DNA from: Modicisalibacter xianhensis
GTDB taxonomy: Bacteria; Pseudomonadota; Gammaproteobacteria; Pseudomonadales; Halomonadaceae
NCBI RefSeq assembly: GCF_900113605.1
Contig: NZ_FOPY01000004.1
Location: 186,001 to 250,000 of the forward strand
Direction: 5' to 3'
Length of the DNA stretch: 64,000 nt
Below, in pieces: positions 47,460 to 56,632 of the stretch (within the stretch, counting starts at the first letter, position 1; every line of letters starts with the position of its first letter). The notes beneath the pieces were generated by a model. That model was given only the letters and a program-made list of their open reading frames with translations. It was not told the origin of the DNA and did not search any database. The position numbers were made by a program, and so were the translations under genes.

Positions 47460-48548
47460 TCACAGGCCTCCCAGATGAGTCGGAATGTGCACCACGGCAC
47501 CCTGTCGATCGAAGGCGTAGATCCGGTGTGTCGGAAAGTAGAGAGTGACCGGTGCCCCGCCATTGAAGCCATGCACGCCACCCAGGTGCACCGACAGATG
47601 AAACAGGTCGTTGTGTGCGTGCAGGAAGGTCTCTGAACCGCTGATTTCCGCCATGTCGACGATCATCGGCACCTCGATATCGTCACCGGCACGCGGCGTC
47701 AGGGAGATATGCGATGCGCGAACACCGAAACGGTAATCACCGGGCGGTAGTGAACGCAGGTCCTCGTTCACCGGGAAATGCAACCGATTGTCGAAAGTCA
47801 CCTCGGTGCCGGAGATGGTGCCGTGCAGGATGTTGATCGGTGGCTCGGAAAACATTTCGGCCGTCTGGATATCGCGCGGACGATGGTAGACATCCTCGGT
47901 ACGGCCATACTGCAGCAGGCGCCCTTCATGAAGAACGGCAGTATTGCCTCCCAGCGCCAAGGCCTCGGCCGGTTCGGTCGTCGCATAGACGGCAATACAG
48001 CGACGTTCGCTGAATACCGAGCGCAGCTCCTCGCGAAATTCCTCACGAAGCTTGTAATCCAGGTTGACCAACGGCTCGTCGAAGAGAACGATATCCGCAT
48101 CCTTCACCAACGCTCGCCCCATCGCGGTGCGTTGCTGCTGGCCACCGGACAGTTCCAGGGGCAAGCGGTTTAGAAAGGGGTCGATATGCAGCATTTCGGC
48201 GATGCTGCGAACGCGACGATCGATCTCGCCACGACTGACCTTGGCCAGTTTCAGAGGTGACGCAATGTTGTCGTAGACGGTAAGACCCGGGTAATTAATG
48301 AACTGCTGATAGACCATGGAGACGTTGCGCTTGCGAACCGGAACGCCAGTGACATCCTGGCCATTCATCAGCACCCGCCCTCGTGTCGGGGTATCGAGAC
48401 CAGCCATGAGGCGCATGAGCGATGTCTTGCCCGCCAGCGTGCGCCCCAGAAGAACATTGAACGAGCCGGGTTCCAGCTCGAGGTCGATGCCCTCGATGTG
48501 GGTTTCTCCGCCAACCACACGCTCGAGGTTTTCAAGAATCAAAGACAT
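47460..48548 (-). CDS. glpS: Glycerol ABC transporter ATPase with altered Walker A and H-loop
   Basis: A 362-aa ABC ATPase with canonical signature LSGGQQQRTAMGRALV (133-148) and Walker B (IVLFDEP, 153-159). Walker A reads GRTLAGKT (35-42) with Leu38 in place of Gly, and the H-loop reads ATTEPAEA (189-196) with Thr191 where His is expected. The C-terminal regulatory domain is present (FGVRASHISL). It is the first gene of the glycerol operon; the ribosome-binding site before ATG 48548 is weak. The defects complement those of GlpT. Confidence 0.9.
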   Translation of the reverse strand: MSLILENLERVVGGETHIEGIDLELEPGSFNVLLGRTLAGKTSLMRLMAGLDTPTRGRVLMNGQDVTGVPVRKRNVSMVYQQFINYPGLTVYDNIASPLKLAKVSRGEIDRRVRSIAEMLHIDPFLNRLPLELSGGQQQRTAMGRALVKDADIVLFDEPLVNLDYKLREEFREELRSVFSERRCIAVYATTEPAEALALGGNTAVLHEGRLLQYGRTEDVYHRPRDIQTAEMFSEPPINILHGTISGTEVTFDNRLHFPVNEDLRSLPPGDYRFGVRASHISLTPRAGDDIEVPMIVDMAEISGSETFLHAHNDLFHLSVHLGGVHGFNGGAPVTLYFPTHRIYAFDRQGAVVHIPTHLGGL

Positions 48549-48893
48549 ACTGTGCTCGGTTGTTCGTTGTTATCGAGTATTCGTAAGCGGCTAGTTTGAA
48601 CACTAGTCGAGATTCGAATACAAACACAAATGTCCACAACCGAAAAAAACCAGCAGCGCGTTAAAAATGCGTCAGAAGCGCATTTAATTTACTGTTTTAA
48701 AAAGATTAAAATTGGACATTAAACTTTTGACCAAGACGATCGAAAAAGCTGGCGGGAAAGCAAAAGCTTATGTCATGTTCGGTATTGGTCGATTCCGAAC
48801 ATCAGCAGAATAGACAACGAAAAGAAGGGAAGGTCGACGTAAGGACCGAACGGGGCCCGGCTGGCCGACGAGCGGCTAGCCGGGCCGTGGCCC
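48549..48893. other. 345-bp control region upstream of the glp operon and downstream of upp
   Basis: No gene seen. It holds AT-rich DNA (48640-48730) and several inverted repeats. CTAGT-N6-ACTAG is at 48591-48606 and ATTCGAAT at 48612-48619. A GlpR-like ATGTTCGG-N12-CCGAACAT lies at 48775-48802, and TGTTCGTTGTTATCGAG at 48561-48577 resembles a GlpR operator with extra bases. The glpS promoter must be here, but no single -35/-10 pair stands out. Confidence 0.5.
48854..48886 (-). terminator. Terminator-like hairpin of upp
   Basis: GGCCCGGCT (48854-48862) pairs with AGCCGGGCC (48878-48886), 8 bp after the upp stop. The tract beyond is not clearly T-rich. Confidence 0.5.
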
Positions 48894-49523
48894 TCAGCGA
48901 GTCCCGAAAATCTTGTCTCCGGCATCCCCGAGGCCCGGCACGATATACCCCTTCTCGTCGAGCCGCTCGTCAATGGCAGCGGTATAAATCTCCACGTCGG
49001 GGTGTGCTTCCTGCACCCGGCGGATGCCTTCCGGCGCAGCGACCAGCACGATGACCTTCATCAGCGGACAGCCACGGTCCTTGAGCATGTCCAGCGTGGC
49101 GACCATCGATCCGCCCGTTGCCAGCATCGGGTCGATGACGATGGCCAGGCGCTCCTCGATGTCGTTCGCGAACTTCTCGAAGTAAGGCACCGGCTCGAGC
49201 GTTTCCTCGTTGCGATACAGCCCAACCACACTAATGCGGGCACTGGGAATCAGGTCGGTCACTCCTTCGAGCATCCCCAGACCGGCCCGCAGGATCGGCA
49301 CTATGGTCACCTTCTTGCCCTTGAGGTGCTCCACTTGGATAGGCTGACCATTCCAGCCCGGAATGGTCACCGACTCCACTTCAAGGTCCTGAGTCGCTTC
49401 ATAGGTCAACAGCTTGGCGACTTCGCCAGCCAGTTCACGAAAGCTCTTGGTACTGATATCGGCGGTGCGCATCAGGCCCAGCTTATGCTTGACCAGCGGA
49501 TGATCGATGGCGTGTACGCTCAT
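48894..49523 (-). CDS. upp: Uracil phosphoribosyltransferase
   Basis: Salvages uracil to UMP with PRPP. The 209-aa protein has [74 protein letters not shown] (PRPP loop) and the C-terminal [16 protein letters not shown] uracil-binding region. The start at 49523 has AGGGG 7 nt upstream; a 20-codon extension is unlikely. It is separated by 110 bp from ung upstream, and a hairpin follows its stop. Confidence 0.96.
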   Translation of the reverse strand: MSVHAIDHPLVKHKLGLMRTADISTKSFRELAGEVAKLLTYEATQDLEVESVTIPGWNGQPIQVEHLKGKKVTIVPILRAGLGMLEGVTDLIPSARISVVGLYRNEETLEPVPYFEKFANDIEERLAIVIDPMLATGGSMVATLDMLKDRGCPLMKVIVLVAAPEGIRRVQEAHPDVEIYTAAIDERLDEKGYIVPGLGDAGDKIFGTR

Positions 49524-49633
49524 GGCGAGACCCCTTGAAGGCGGTGAAAGGAGGGACGGGCTAGGCCCGAAAATCGCGCGCAATTCTATCGCGACCTGCC
49601 CGCCGGGTTAAGGGCCAATCTCGGCCAGGCCCA

Positions 49634-50320
49634 TCATGCCGGGACGGACGGCAATTGCCAGTCGATCGGACCCCGCCCTTTTGCTTCGAGAAAGTCGTTG
49701 GCACGAGAAAAGTGGCGCTGCCCGAAGAACCCTCGATGGGCGGACAACGGTGAGGGGTGAGGTGCGTGGAGCACCAGATGCCGCTCACGATCCACGAACG
49801 AGGCCTTTTTCTGGGCATAGCTGCCCCATAACAGAAACACCACATTCCTGCAGTGTTCATTGATGGACTGGATGGCCCGGTCGGTAAACGTTTCCCACCC
49901 CCGGTTGCGATGCGCACCGGCGTTGCCCTGCTCGACGGTCAGTACGCTGTTGAGCAGCAGCACCCCCTGTCTCGCCCAGCTCTCAAGAAAACCGTGGTCG
50001 ACCGAAGTGAAGCCGACATCCTGCACCAACTCCTTGTAGATGTTCTGCAACGAGGGGGGTGCAGGCACACCCGGGCGAACCGAAAAGCACAGCCCATGGG
50101 CCTGGCCCGGACCGTGATAGGGGTCCTGGCCGAGAATCACGACCCGAACCTGGTCCAGCGGCGTCAGCTCGAAAGCCCGGAACCAGTTCGAGGAGTGCGG
50201 ATAAATGACCTTGCGTGCCTGCTTTTCCGCCGCCAGGAAGTCTCGCAGCGAGTGCATGTAGGGCGCCTCGAACTCGGCACCCAGAAAACGATCCCAGCTT
50301 TCGGGTAGCGGCGATACCAT
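49634..50320 (-). CDS. ung: Uracil-DNA glycosylase
   Basis: Family 1 UDG removing uracil from DNA for base-excision repair. The 228-aa protein has the catalytic motif [22 protein letters not shown], with the water-activating Asp, and the DNA-intercalation loop [17 protein letters not shown] with the catalytic His. Start at 50320 has AAGGA 6 nt upstream. It lies 14 bp after gpt ends on the same strand, so it may belong to the base-salvage transcript. Confidence 0.96.
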   Translation of the reverse strand: MVSPLPESWDRFLGAEFEAPYMHSLRDFLAAEKQARKVIYPHSSNWFRAFELTPLDQVRVVILGQDPYHGPGQAHGLCFSVRPGVPAPPSLQNIYKELVQDVGFTSVDHGFLESWARQGVLLLNSVLTVEQGNAGAHRNRGWETFTDRAIQSINEHCRNVVFLLWGSYAQKKASFVDRERHLVLHAPHPSPLSAHRGFFGQRHFSRANDFLEAKGRGPIDWQLPSVPA

Positions 50321-50334
50321 GGTGCGTCCTTAGC

Positions 50335-50823
50335 CTAGCTATCCTGACCGCGCATCTGATCCACCAAGGGTTCGACATAGGCAATCCCCATGTCCCAGGG
50401 GAACTGGATCCAGCAGCCCTGGGCCACTTCGGTAAGGTACTGGTCGACCAGCGGCTTACCCTCCGGCTTGGCATAGACGGTCACGAAATGTGCCTTGGGC
50501 AACATGTCACGAACGGCACGCGCCGTCTTGCCGGTATCGACGAGATCATCCACCAGTAGCCAGCCATCACCGTCATGATCGACGCCTTTCATGACATCCA
50601 GGCCGCCCTGTTCCATGTGGTCATAGCTCTTGATGCAGACCGTATCGATCAGCCGCACGTTCAGTTCGCGGGCGATCAGTGCCGCAGGGATCAGACCTCC
50701 ACGAGTGATGGCCACGATACCCTTGAAATCGCGCTCGACGAGCTGATGGCACAGGGCTCGCACATCGCGATGCAGTTGATCCCAGGAGACGGTGAAGTGC
50801 TGGTGGTAACGATTGGCGCTCAT
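50335..50823 (-). CDS. gpt: Xanthine(-guanine) phosphoribosyltransferase
   Basis: A 162-aa type I PRTase resembling E. coli Gpt: [62 protein letters not shown] (PRPP loop) and [16 protein letters not shown]. It converts xanthine and guanine to XMP/GMP. ATG at 50823 has AGGGA 9 nt upstream; ten in-frame codons before it were excluded. It lies 26 bp downstream of apt. Confidence 0.92.
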   Translation of the reverse strand: MSANRYHQHFTVSWDQLHRDVRALCHQLVERDFKGIVAITRGGLIPAALIARELNVRLIDTVCIKSYDHMEQGGLDVMKGVDHDGDGWLLVDDLVDTGKTARAVRDMLPKAHFVTVYAKPEGKPLVDQYLTEVAQGCWIQFPWDMGIAYVEPLVDQMRGQDS

Positions 50824-50849
50824 GGACGATTTCCCTGGTGTGTTACGAC

Positions 50850-51398
50850 TCAATCGTCGTCTTCCGAGAAGGAGCAGACCGCAAATACGCTATGCCCTTC
50901 TTCGCGAATTTTCTGCGACCCCCCAAGTTCGGGAAGGTCGATGATCGAGGCCGTCTCGACGACCAGACCGCCGCTGCGCTGGATCAACTTGGCGGCAGCC
51001 AGCATGGTCCCGCCAGTGGCAATCAGGTCGTCCATCACCAGAATGCGGTCGCCCTCGCGGAATGCATCGGAATGCAACTCCACAGTCGCCTCGCCGTACT
51101 CCAGCGTGTAGGTCTCGCTGATGGTCCTGAACGGCAGCTTGCCCTTCTTGCGCACCGGCACGAAGCTGCATCCCAGTTCATAGGCAACCGGGGCACCGAT
51201 GATGAATCCACGCGCATCGATGGCGGCAATCGCATCGAGATTCATGTCCTGATAACGATGCACGAAACTGTCGATCAGCTTGCGAAAAGCCGACCGGTTC
51301 TGCAGCACAGGTGTAATATCTCGGAAATTGACGCCCGGCTGAGGCCAGTCGGGCACGGTACGTATCACGGACTTGATGTAGTCGCCGTAGATGCTCAT
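50850..51398 (-). CDS. apt: Adenine phosphoribosyltransferase
   Basis: A 182-aa enzyme making AMP from adenine and [58 protein letters not shown] and [22 protein letters not shown] (PRPP loop). GAGGA lies 5 nt before the ATG. It follows the NCS2 permease by 8 bp, suggesting uptake coupled to trapping of adenine. Confidence 0.96.
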   Translation of the reverse strand: MSIYGDYIKSVIRTVPDWPQPGVNFRDITPVLQNRSAFRKLIDSFVHRYQDMNLDAIAAIDARGFIIGAPVAYELGCSFVPVRKKGKLPFRTISETYTLEYGEATVELHSDAFREGDRILVMDDLIATGGTMLAAAKLIQRSGGLVVETASIIDLPELGGSQKIREEGHSVFAVCSFSEDDD

Positions 51399-51406
51399 GG
51401 ATTTCC

Positions 51407-52711
51407 TCAGTCAAGGAACAGGTATTTCAAGGCAAACAGAATCGCCAGTACGGTGACGGCCGGGCTGAGCTCCCTGAAGCGCCCGGACAGCGCCTTGATG
51501 GCGGCGTAGCTGATGAAGCCCAACGCGATGCCATTGGCGATCGAGTAGGTCAGCGGCATGGACAACGCAGCTACCAGCACCGGCGCGGCCTCGGTCACGT
51601 CGTCCCAGTCGGCGCGCGCCAGGCTGCCACACATCAGCACTGCGACGTAGAGCAGCGCACCAGCCGTCGCATAGACAGGAATCGACCCTGCCAAGGGGGC
51701 GAAGAACAGGCTGATCAGGAACAATCCGGCGACCACGACTGCCGTCAGCCCCGTGCGGCCTCCAGACGTGATGCCTGAAGCACTTTCAATATAGCTGGTC
51801 GTCGACGAGGTCCCCAGCAACGCCCCGGTCATGGTTGCCGTGCTGTCGGCCATCAGCGCCTTGTTCAGGCGGGGCAGCTTGCCATCCTTGTCGAGCAGGC
51901 CGCCACGCTGTGCCACACCGACAAGCGTGCCGGCCGTATCGAAGAGATCGACGAACAGGAACGCGAACACCACGCTGATCATGCTGATGTCCAGTGCCCC
52001 GGCGATATCGAGCTGCAGGAAGACCGGGCCCATCGAGGGCGGCATCGACACGACACCACCGAACTCACTATGGCCAAGCAGGATGGAGATGACCGTCACT
52101 CCGAGGATGCCGATCATTACCGCGCCCATCACACGCAGATGTGCCAGCGCGGCAATGACGAAGAACCCGCCCAGGGTATATAACGCAGCCGGCTGAGCGA
52201 TATCGCCGATCGTCAGAAGCGTCGCGGGATGATCGACGACGATACCGGCATTCTGCAGGGCAATGATCGCCAGGAACAGGCCGATCCCGGCCGCAATGCC
52301 CAGGCGCAAAGAGATGGGAATGGAGTTGATGATCCACTCTCGAATACGGAAGATGCTCAGCAACAGGAAGATCACGCCTGACAGGAACACGGCACCGAGT
52401 GCGGCCTGCCAAGTATAGCCCATGCCCAGCACCACGCCGAAGGTGAAGAAGGCATTGAGACCCATGCCAGGCGCCAGCGCAATCGGGTAATTGGCCAGCA
52501 GCCCCATGATAAGACATCCGATGGCCGCTGCCAGGCAGGTTGCGACGAATACGGCGCCCTGGTCCATGCCGGCCTGCGCCAGCACGCTCGGATTGACGAA
52601 GATGATGTACGCCATCGTCAGGAACGTGGTGAGTCCCGCGACGATTTCGGTGCGGATCGAGGTCTGGTGTTCTTCCAGCTTGAAGAAGCTGTTCAGTTGT
52701 CGTTTTAGCAT
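51407..52711 (-). CDS. NCS2 purine permease (adenine/hypoxanthine/guanine type)
   Basis: A 434-aa transporter of the AzgA-like NCS2 branch. It begins [37 protein letters not shown] and contains [45 protein letters not shown] and [26 protein letters not shown], all typical of proton-linked adenine, guanine or hypoxanthine importers. Coupling to apt (8 bp downstream) favours adenine among its substrates. The ribosome-binding site is weak. Confidence 0.9.
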   Translation of the reverse strand: MLKRQLNSFFKLEEHQTSIRTEIVAGLTTFLTMAYIIFVNPSVLAQAGMDQGAVFVATCLAAAIGCLIMGLLANYPIALAPGMGLNAFFTFGVVLGMGYTWQAALGAVFLSGVIFLLLSIFRIREWIINSIPISLRLGIAAGIGLFLAIIALQNAGIVVDHPATLLTIGDIAQPAALYTLGGFFVIAALAHLRVMGAVMIGILGVTVISILLGHSEFGGVVSMPPSMGPVFLQLDIAGALDISMISVVFAFLFVDLFDTAGTLVGVAQRGGLLDKDGKLPRLNKALMADSTATMTGALLGTSSTTSYIESASGITSGGRTGLTAVVVAGLFLISLFFAPLAGSIPVYATAGALLYVAVLMCGSLARADWDDVTEAAPVLVAALSMPLTYSIANGIALGFISYAAIKALSGRFRELSPAVTVLAILFALKYLFLD

Positions 52712-52886
52712 TTAGGGGCCTGCGTACCTGGAACGGAATCCTTGGGAAGCGGGAAAAGCCGCACATGGTACCCAATGGCCTAACGATACGCGAGAGACAC
52801 TGAGTACCGGCGGCCTTGGCTCGTCGGTCATGAGCAAGCTTACTGCCACAAGCCGCAGCGCATCCCAACGCAAGTTGACGACGCGG

Positions 52887-53507
52887 TCAACGCACTGGAT
52901 CGTTGCGGCTGGCCAGGACACGCTCGACGGTCTCGACAATGGCCTGCGTTTGAGGATCGATCTCGATGTTGACCCGATCGCCAGGGGCACGATCGCTCAG
53001 GGTGGTTCGCGCCAGGGTCTCGGGGATCAGGTTGACGCTGAAGCGTGCCCCACGGACATCGCCGATGGTCAGGCTGATACCATCGACCCCGACATAGCCC
53101 TTCTCGAAGAGAAAGCGTGCATACTCGGCGGGCAGTTCGAACCACAAGCGACGGTTGTCAGGAGCCTCGTCGATTTCGACCAGTTCGGCCATGCAAATGA
53201 CATGGCCGGACATGGCATGTCCACCAATCTCATCCCCGAAGCGTGCAGCCCGCTCGATATTGACCCGATCACCGACCTTGAGGCCGCCCAGGTTGGTCAG
53301 GCGCAGCGTTTCACGCATCAGGTCGAAACTGACCCGCTCGCCCTCGATGCGCGTCACGGTAAGGCAGCACCCGTTGTGGGCCACCGATGCCCCGATCTCG
53401 AGCCCCTTACGCATGACATCGTCCATGTCGAGCACATGGGTGCGAAACTCGTTTCTTTCCTCGACCGACACCAGTTCGGCCGTACCCTGCACGATTCCGG
53501 TAAACAT
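52887..53507 (-). CDS. ribE: Riboflavin synthase alpha chain
   Basis: Dismutates two 6,7-dimethyl-8-ribityllumazines to riboflavin. The 206-aa protein starts [18 protein letters not shown] and shows the internal duplication of two lumazine-binding barrels ([33 protein letters not shown] and [32 protein letters not shown]). GGGAG precedes the ATG by 4 nt; the longer open frame upstream is not family-like. It stands alone here, divergent from the metNIQ promoter region, with 175 bp of unassigned sequence between its stop and the NCS2 permease start. Confidence 0.95.
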   Translation of the reverse strand: MFTGIVQGTAELVSVEERNEFRTHVLDMDDVMRKGLEIGASVAHNGCCLTVTRIEGERVSFDLMRETLRLTNLGGLKVGDRVNIERAARFGDEIGGHAMSGHVICMAELVEIDEAPDNRRLWFELPAEYARFLFEKGYVGVDGISLTIGDVRGARFSVNLIPETLARTTLSDRAPGDRVNIEIDPQTQAIVETVERVLASRNDPVR

Positions 53508-53674
53508 CACGCTCCCCCTTGCTGAGGTCGCCAGTCTAGCCAAGAGGCAGAAGGATCGTCCACGCTTTGGTGAGTGGGCGGCACGCCCAACAGGATAAAG
53601 CTCCGAAAACACGCCGTATTACAAAAATAATTTCTATATATAAGCGGCAAACATTCGCACATATTCCAGGGCGA

Positions 53675-53703
53675 TTGACACGTTTCATCTTACTCCCTAG
53701 AAT
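53675..53703 (+). promoter_or_regulatory. Sigma-70 promoter of metNIQ
   Basis: TTGACA, exactly 17 bp, then TAGAAT: a near-consensus promoter. It would initiate near 53710, just before the riboswitch. Confidence 0.8.
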
Positions 53704-53720
53704 CCAGCGCACATCATTCA

Positions 53721-53790
53721 GGCGCCGATTTGTACCCGGATTGCGGGCGCCTCCGGAGCCTTGTGTTCCGGAAAGTGCAGCTAAAAGGGT
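53721..53790 (+). ncRNA. SAM-II (SAM-alpha) riboswitch upstream of metNIQ
   Basis: P1 is GGCGC (53721-53725) paired with GCGCC (53747-53751). Loop 1 has the conserved GATTTG-ACCC and ATTGC, and the 3' strand has GCAGCTAAAAGGGT (53777-53790). ACCC (53734-53737) can pair with GGGT (53787-53790), and TGC with GCA, giving the H-type pseudoknot of SAM-II. An extra hairpin, CCGGA (53753-53757) with TCCGG (53767-53771), is inserted before the 3' strand. Matching is from my memory of the SAM-II consensus. SAM-II aptamers bind S-adenosylmethionine and turn methionine genes off, which fits metNIQ. Confidence 0.85.
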
Positions 53791-53805
53791 GTGTCCAGCG
53801 TTGAT

Positions 53806-53834
53806 GGCCACCCACCAGGGTGGCCTTTTTTTTT
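53806..53834 (+). terminator. Intrinsic terminator of the SAM-II attenuator
   Basis: GGCCACCC and GGGTGGCC form a perfect 8-bp stem with loop ACCA, followed by nine Ts. It lies 15 nt after the aptamer and 134 bp before metN, so it is an attenuator rather than a gene-end terminator. Confidence 0.88.
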
Positions 53835-53967
53835 GCGAGTCCGCTACCCTCCTGCTGTTCGAGCATCATCCCGCCCGCATATGCCGATACGTCCTGCCCT
53901 CTTCCCGGCGGGCCGGTGGGACAGTATCGCCACTAGCGTACGTTGGCGCCGCGTTTCGACCAGGACC

Positions 53968-55011
53968 ATGATCACACTCGAGAACGTCTCCAAAACCTAT
54001 GGCAGCGGCCCACAGGCGGTCCATGCCCTCAAACCGACCGACCTGCACGTGGCGCAAGGAGAGATCTATGGCGTCATCGGCCTGTCCGGTGCCGGCAAAT
54101 CGACGCTGATTCGCTGCGTCAACCTGCTCGAGCGCCCCACTACCGGTCGTGTTGTCGTCGATGGCCAGGAACTCACTTCGCTCGGGCGCCAGGCGCTCAA
54201 TCACGCGCGCCATCGTATCGGCATGATCTTCCAGCACTTCAACCTGCTGTCGTCGCGTACGGTCTTCGATAATGTCGCCCTGCCCCTGGAACTGATGGGC
54301 GTAGCCAAGCGCGAGATACGCGAACGTGTTCAGCCCCTGCTGGACCTGACCGGGCTGAGCGACAAGCATGACAAGTACCCGGCCGAGTTATCCGGTGGCC
54401 AGAAGCAGCGCGTAGCCATTGCCCGCGCCCTGGCCAGCCGACCCAAGGTACTGCTGTGCGACGAAGCGACCTCGGCCCTCGATCCGCAGACCACGCAGTC
54501 GATTCTCGACCTGCTGAAGGACATCAACCGCAAGCTTGGGCTGACCATCCTGCTGATCACGCACGAAATGGAAGTGGTCAAGTCGATCTGCCACAAGGTC
54601 GGCCTGATCTCCGCTGGCAAGCTGGTCGAGGAAGCCGATGTCGGCGACTTCTTCACCTCGCCGAGCACGCGCCTGGGACGTGAGTTCCTCAATGCCTTTC
54701 TGGAACTCGATCCGCCACAGGCGTTGATCGACCGCATGGAAGCCAAGCCCGGCCCGCAGACTCACCCTGTGGTACGCCTGGCATTTACCGGCGATGCCGT
54801 ATCCACACCGCTGATTTCCCGCCTCGCTCGCGACTGCAATGTCGATGTCAGCATCCTCGAAGCCAAGGTCGAGTCGATCCAGGACCGTACCCTGGGGCTG
54901 ATGATCGCCGAGTTGATCGGCCCTCAGGAGAAGACCCAGCAGGCACTCGCCTACCTCAAGTCACACGATTTGCAAGTGGAGGTGCTCGGTCATGTCCGGC
55001 GCAATGCTTGA
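53968..55011 (+). CDS. metN: Methionine ABC transporter ATP-binding protein MetN
   Basis: A 347-aa ATPase of the D/L-methionine importer. It has Walker A GLSGAGKST, the signature LSGGQKQRVAIARAL, Walker B VLLCDEATSALDP and the H-loop LITHEM. The C-terminal NIL domain (VRLAFTGDAVSTPLISRLARDCNVDVSILEAK to the end) senses methionine and causes trans-inhibition. ATG at 53968 begins MITLENVSKTYG; AGGA is rather close (2 nt). It is preceded by a promoter, a SAM-II aptamer and a terminator and overlaps metI by 20 nt. Confidence 0.95.
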   Translation: MITLENVSKTYGSGPQAVHALKPTDLHVAQGEIYGVIGLSGAGKSTLIRCVNLLERPTTGRVVVDGQELTSLGRQALNHARHRIGMIFQHFNLLSSRTVFDNVALPLELMGVAKREIRERVQPLLDLTGLSDKHDKYPAELSGGQKQRVAIARALASRPKVLLCDEATSALDPQTTQSILDLLKDINRKLGLTILLITHEMEVVKSICHKVGLISAGKLVEEADVGDFFTSPSTRLGREFLNAFLELDPPQALIDRMEAKPGPQTHPVVRLAFTGDAVSTPLISRLARDCNVDVSILEAKVESIQDRTLGLMIAELIGPQEKTQQALAYLKSHDLQVEVLGHVRRNA

Positions 55012-55645
55012 ACTGATACTGATGGCCACCCTCGACACCCTCTACATGGTGGGTATCTCGGGCCTCGTCGCCGCTGCCCTGGGCGTACCGCTGGGCGTTC
55101 TGCTCTACGTGACTCGACCCGGGCAGATACTGGCCCGCCCCGCCCTGAACGGGATTCTCGGCATCGTCACAAATATCGGTCGCTCGATTCCGTTCATCAT
55201 TCTGATGGTCGCCATCATTCCCTTTACCCGGCTGGTCGTCGGCAGCTCGATCGGCACCAACGCCGCCATCGTACCGCTGACCATTGCGGCGATTCCCTTC
55301 GTGGCACGCCTGGTCGAAGGCGCTCTCAACGAAGTCTCGCCCGGCCTGATCGAGGCAGCACAATCCATGGGAGCCACCCCCTACCAGATCATCACCAAGG
55401 TGCTGCTGCCCGAAGCGCGCGGCGGCATCATTACTGGATTGACGATCACCGTGGTCACGCTGGTCAGCTATTCGGCCATGGCCGGTGCCGTTGGCGGCGG
55501 TGGCCTGGGCGATCTGGGCATCCGCTATGGTTATAACCGCTTCAACCCCGTGGTGATGCTGATCACGGTCGCCATCCTGGTCGTCATGGTGCAAGGCTTC
55601 CAGAGTCTCGGCGACACCCTGGTACGCAAGGCGGACCACAAATAG
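54992..55645 (+). CDS. metI: Methionine ABC transporter permease MetI
   Basis: A 217-aa permease with five to six helices. It begins MSGAMLELILMATLDTLYMVGISGLVAAALGVPLGVLLY and has the coupling loop LVEGALNEVSPGLIEAAQSMGATPYQIITKVLLPEA and YSAMAGAVGGGGLGDLGIRYGY. GGAGG lies 9 nt before the ATG, inside the end of metN, with a 20-nt overlap. Confidence 0.95.
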   Translation: MSGAMLELILMATLDTLYMVGISGLVAAALGVPLGVLLYVTRPGQILARPALNGILGIVTNIGRSIPFIILMVAIIPFTRLVVGSSIGTNAAIVPLTIAAIPFVARLVEGALNEVSPGLIEAAQSMGATPYQIITKVLLPEARGGIITGLTITVVTLVSYSAMAGAVGGGGLGDLGIRYGYNRFNPVVMLITVAILVVMVQGFQSLGDTLVRKADHK

Positions 55646-55721
55646 CCCGTTACGACTTGAAACACCGGCCGGCCGCCATCATGAAGGCAGGCTATCGCCA
55701 TCACCTGCAAGGAGATATCGA

Positions 55722-56552
55722 ATGACACCGACCCTGTCGCACCGTTTCAGCCCCGTCCGCCTGCTGGGCGCGGCAGCCCTGCTCGGCAGCGCCCTGCTCG
55801 CCGGCTGCGGCGGTAACGACGATGCCGAATCGTCCTCGATCAAGGTCGGCACCGTGGCCGGTCCCGAAACCGAGGTCATGCAGGTCGCCAAGCAACTGGC
55901 CAAGGAAAACTACGACCTGGATGTCGAGATCGTGGAGTTCACCGACTACGTCTCGCCCAACGCCGCACTGGCTGATGGTAGCCTGGATGCCAATGCCTAT
56001 CAGCACGAGCCCTACATGCGCAGCATGGTCGAGGACCGCGGCTACGATTTCGCCATTGCCGGGCGCACCTTCGTCTACCCGATCGGTGCCTATTCCGAGA
56101 AATACGACAGCATCGATGCCCTGCCCGACGGCGCCACCATCGCGCTGCCCAACGATCCGTCCAATGAGGGCCGTGCACTGATCCTGATGCACAACGAAGG
56201 CCTGATCGAGCTCAAGGACCCGACCAACCTCGAGGCCACGCCGATCGACATTGCCAAGAACCCGCACAACTTCGAGTTCCGCGAGATCGAGGCCGCCCAG
56301 TTGCCACGCGTGCTGCCTGACGTCGACATGGCATTCATCAATAACACCTTTGCCCAGCCGGCCGGCCTGAGCCTGGACGACGCATTGATCCGTGAAGGGC
56401 CTGAATCGCCCTACGTGAATCTGATCGTGGTACGCGAGGGTGACGAGGACCGCGAGGCGATCCAGCAACTCGTCGACGCCTACCAGAGCGAGGAAGTCGC
56501 TGCCAAGGCACAGGAACTGTTCAAGGGCGCGGCCGTACCGGGCTGGGAGTAA
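55722..56552 (+). CDS. metQ: Methionine ABC transporter substrate-binding lipoprotein MetQ
   Basis: A 276-aa NlpA-family lipoprotein. The signal ends in the lipobox LLAGC (Cys29), followed by a Gly/Asp-rich tether. The binding domain shows IKVGTVAGPETEVMQVAKQLAKENYDLDVEIVEFTDYVSPNAALADGSLDANAYQHEPYM and YPIGAYSEKYDSIDALPDGATIALPNDPSNEGRAL, which are family motifs. AAGGAG lies 7 nt before the ATG. It is the third gene of metNIQ, followed by a terminator. Confidence 0.95.
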   Translation: MTPTLSHRFSPVRLLGAAALLGSALLAGCGGNDDAESSSIKVGTVAGPETEVMQVAKQLAKENYDLDVEIVEFTDYVSPNAALADGSLDANAYQHEPYMRSMVEDRGYDFAIAGRTFVYPIGAYSEKYDSIDALPDGATIALPNDPSNEGRALILMHNEGLIELKDPTNLEATPIDIAKNPHNFEFREIEAAQLPRVLPDVDMAFINNTFAQPAGLSLDDALIREGPESPYVNLIVVREGDEDREAIQQLVDAYQSEEVAAKAQELFKGAAVPGWE

Positions 56553-56580
56553 TCCCGTCCAGGCAAACGCCACACGTCGA

Positions 56581-56605
56581 GGCCAGCCGCTGTGCTGGCC
56601 TTTTT
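56581..56605 (+). terminator. Rho-independent terminator after metQ
   Basis: GGCCAGC and GCTGGCC form a 7-bp stem around CGCTGT, followed by TTTTT. It is 28 bp after metQ. Confidence 0.8.
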
Positions 56606-56632
56606 CATGCTTTGTGACTCGAGGACATGGCC

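Noticed and set aside
53508-53790. A SAM-I (S-box), SAM-III or SAH riboswitch
   Set aside because: None of their consensus elements is present, whereas the pseudoknot strands GATTTG-ACCC and GCTAAAAGGG match SAM-II.
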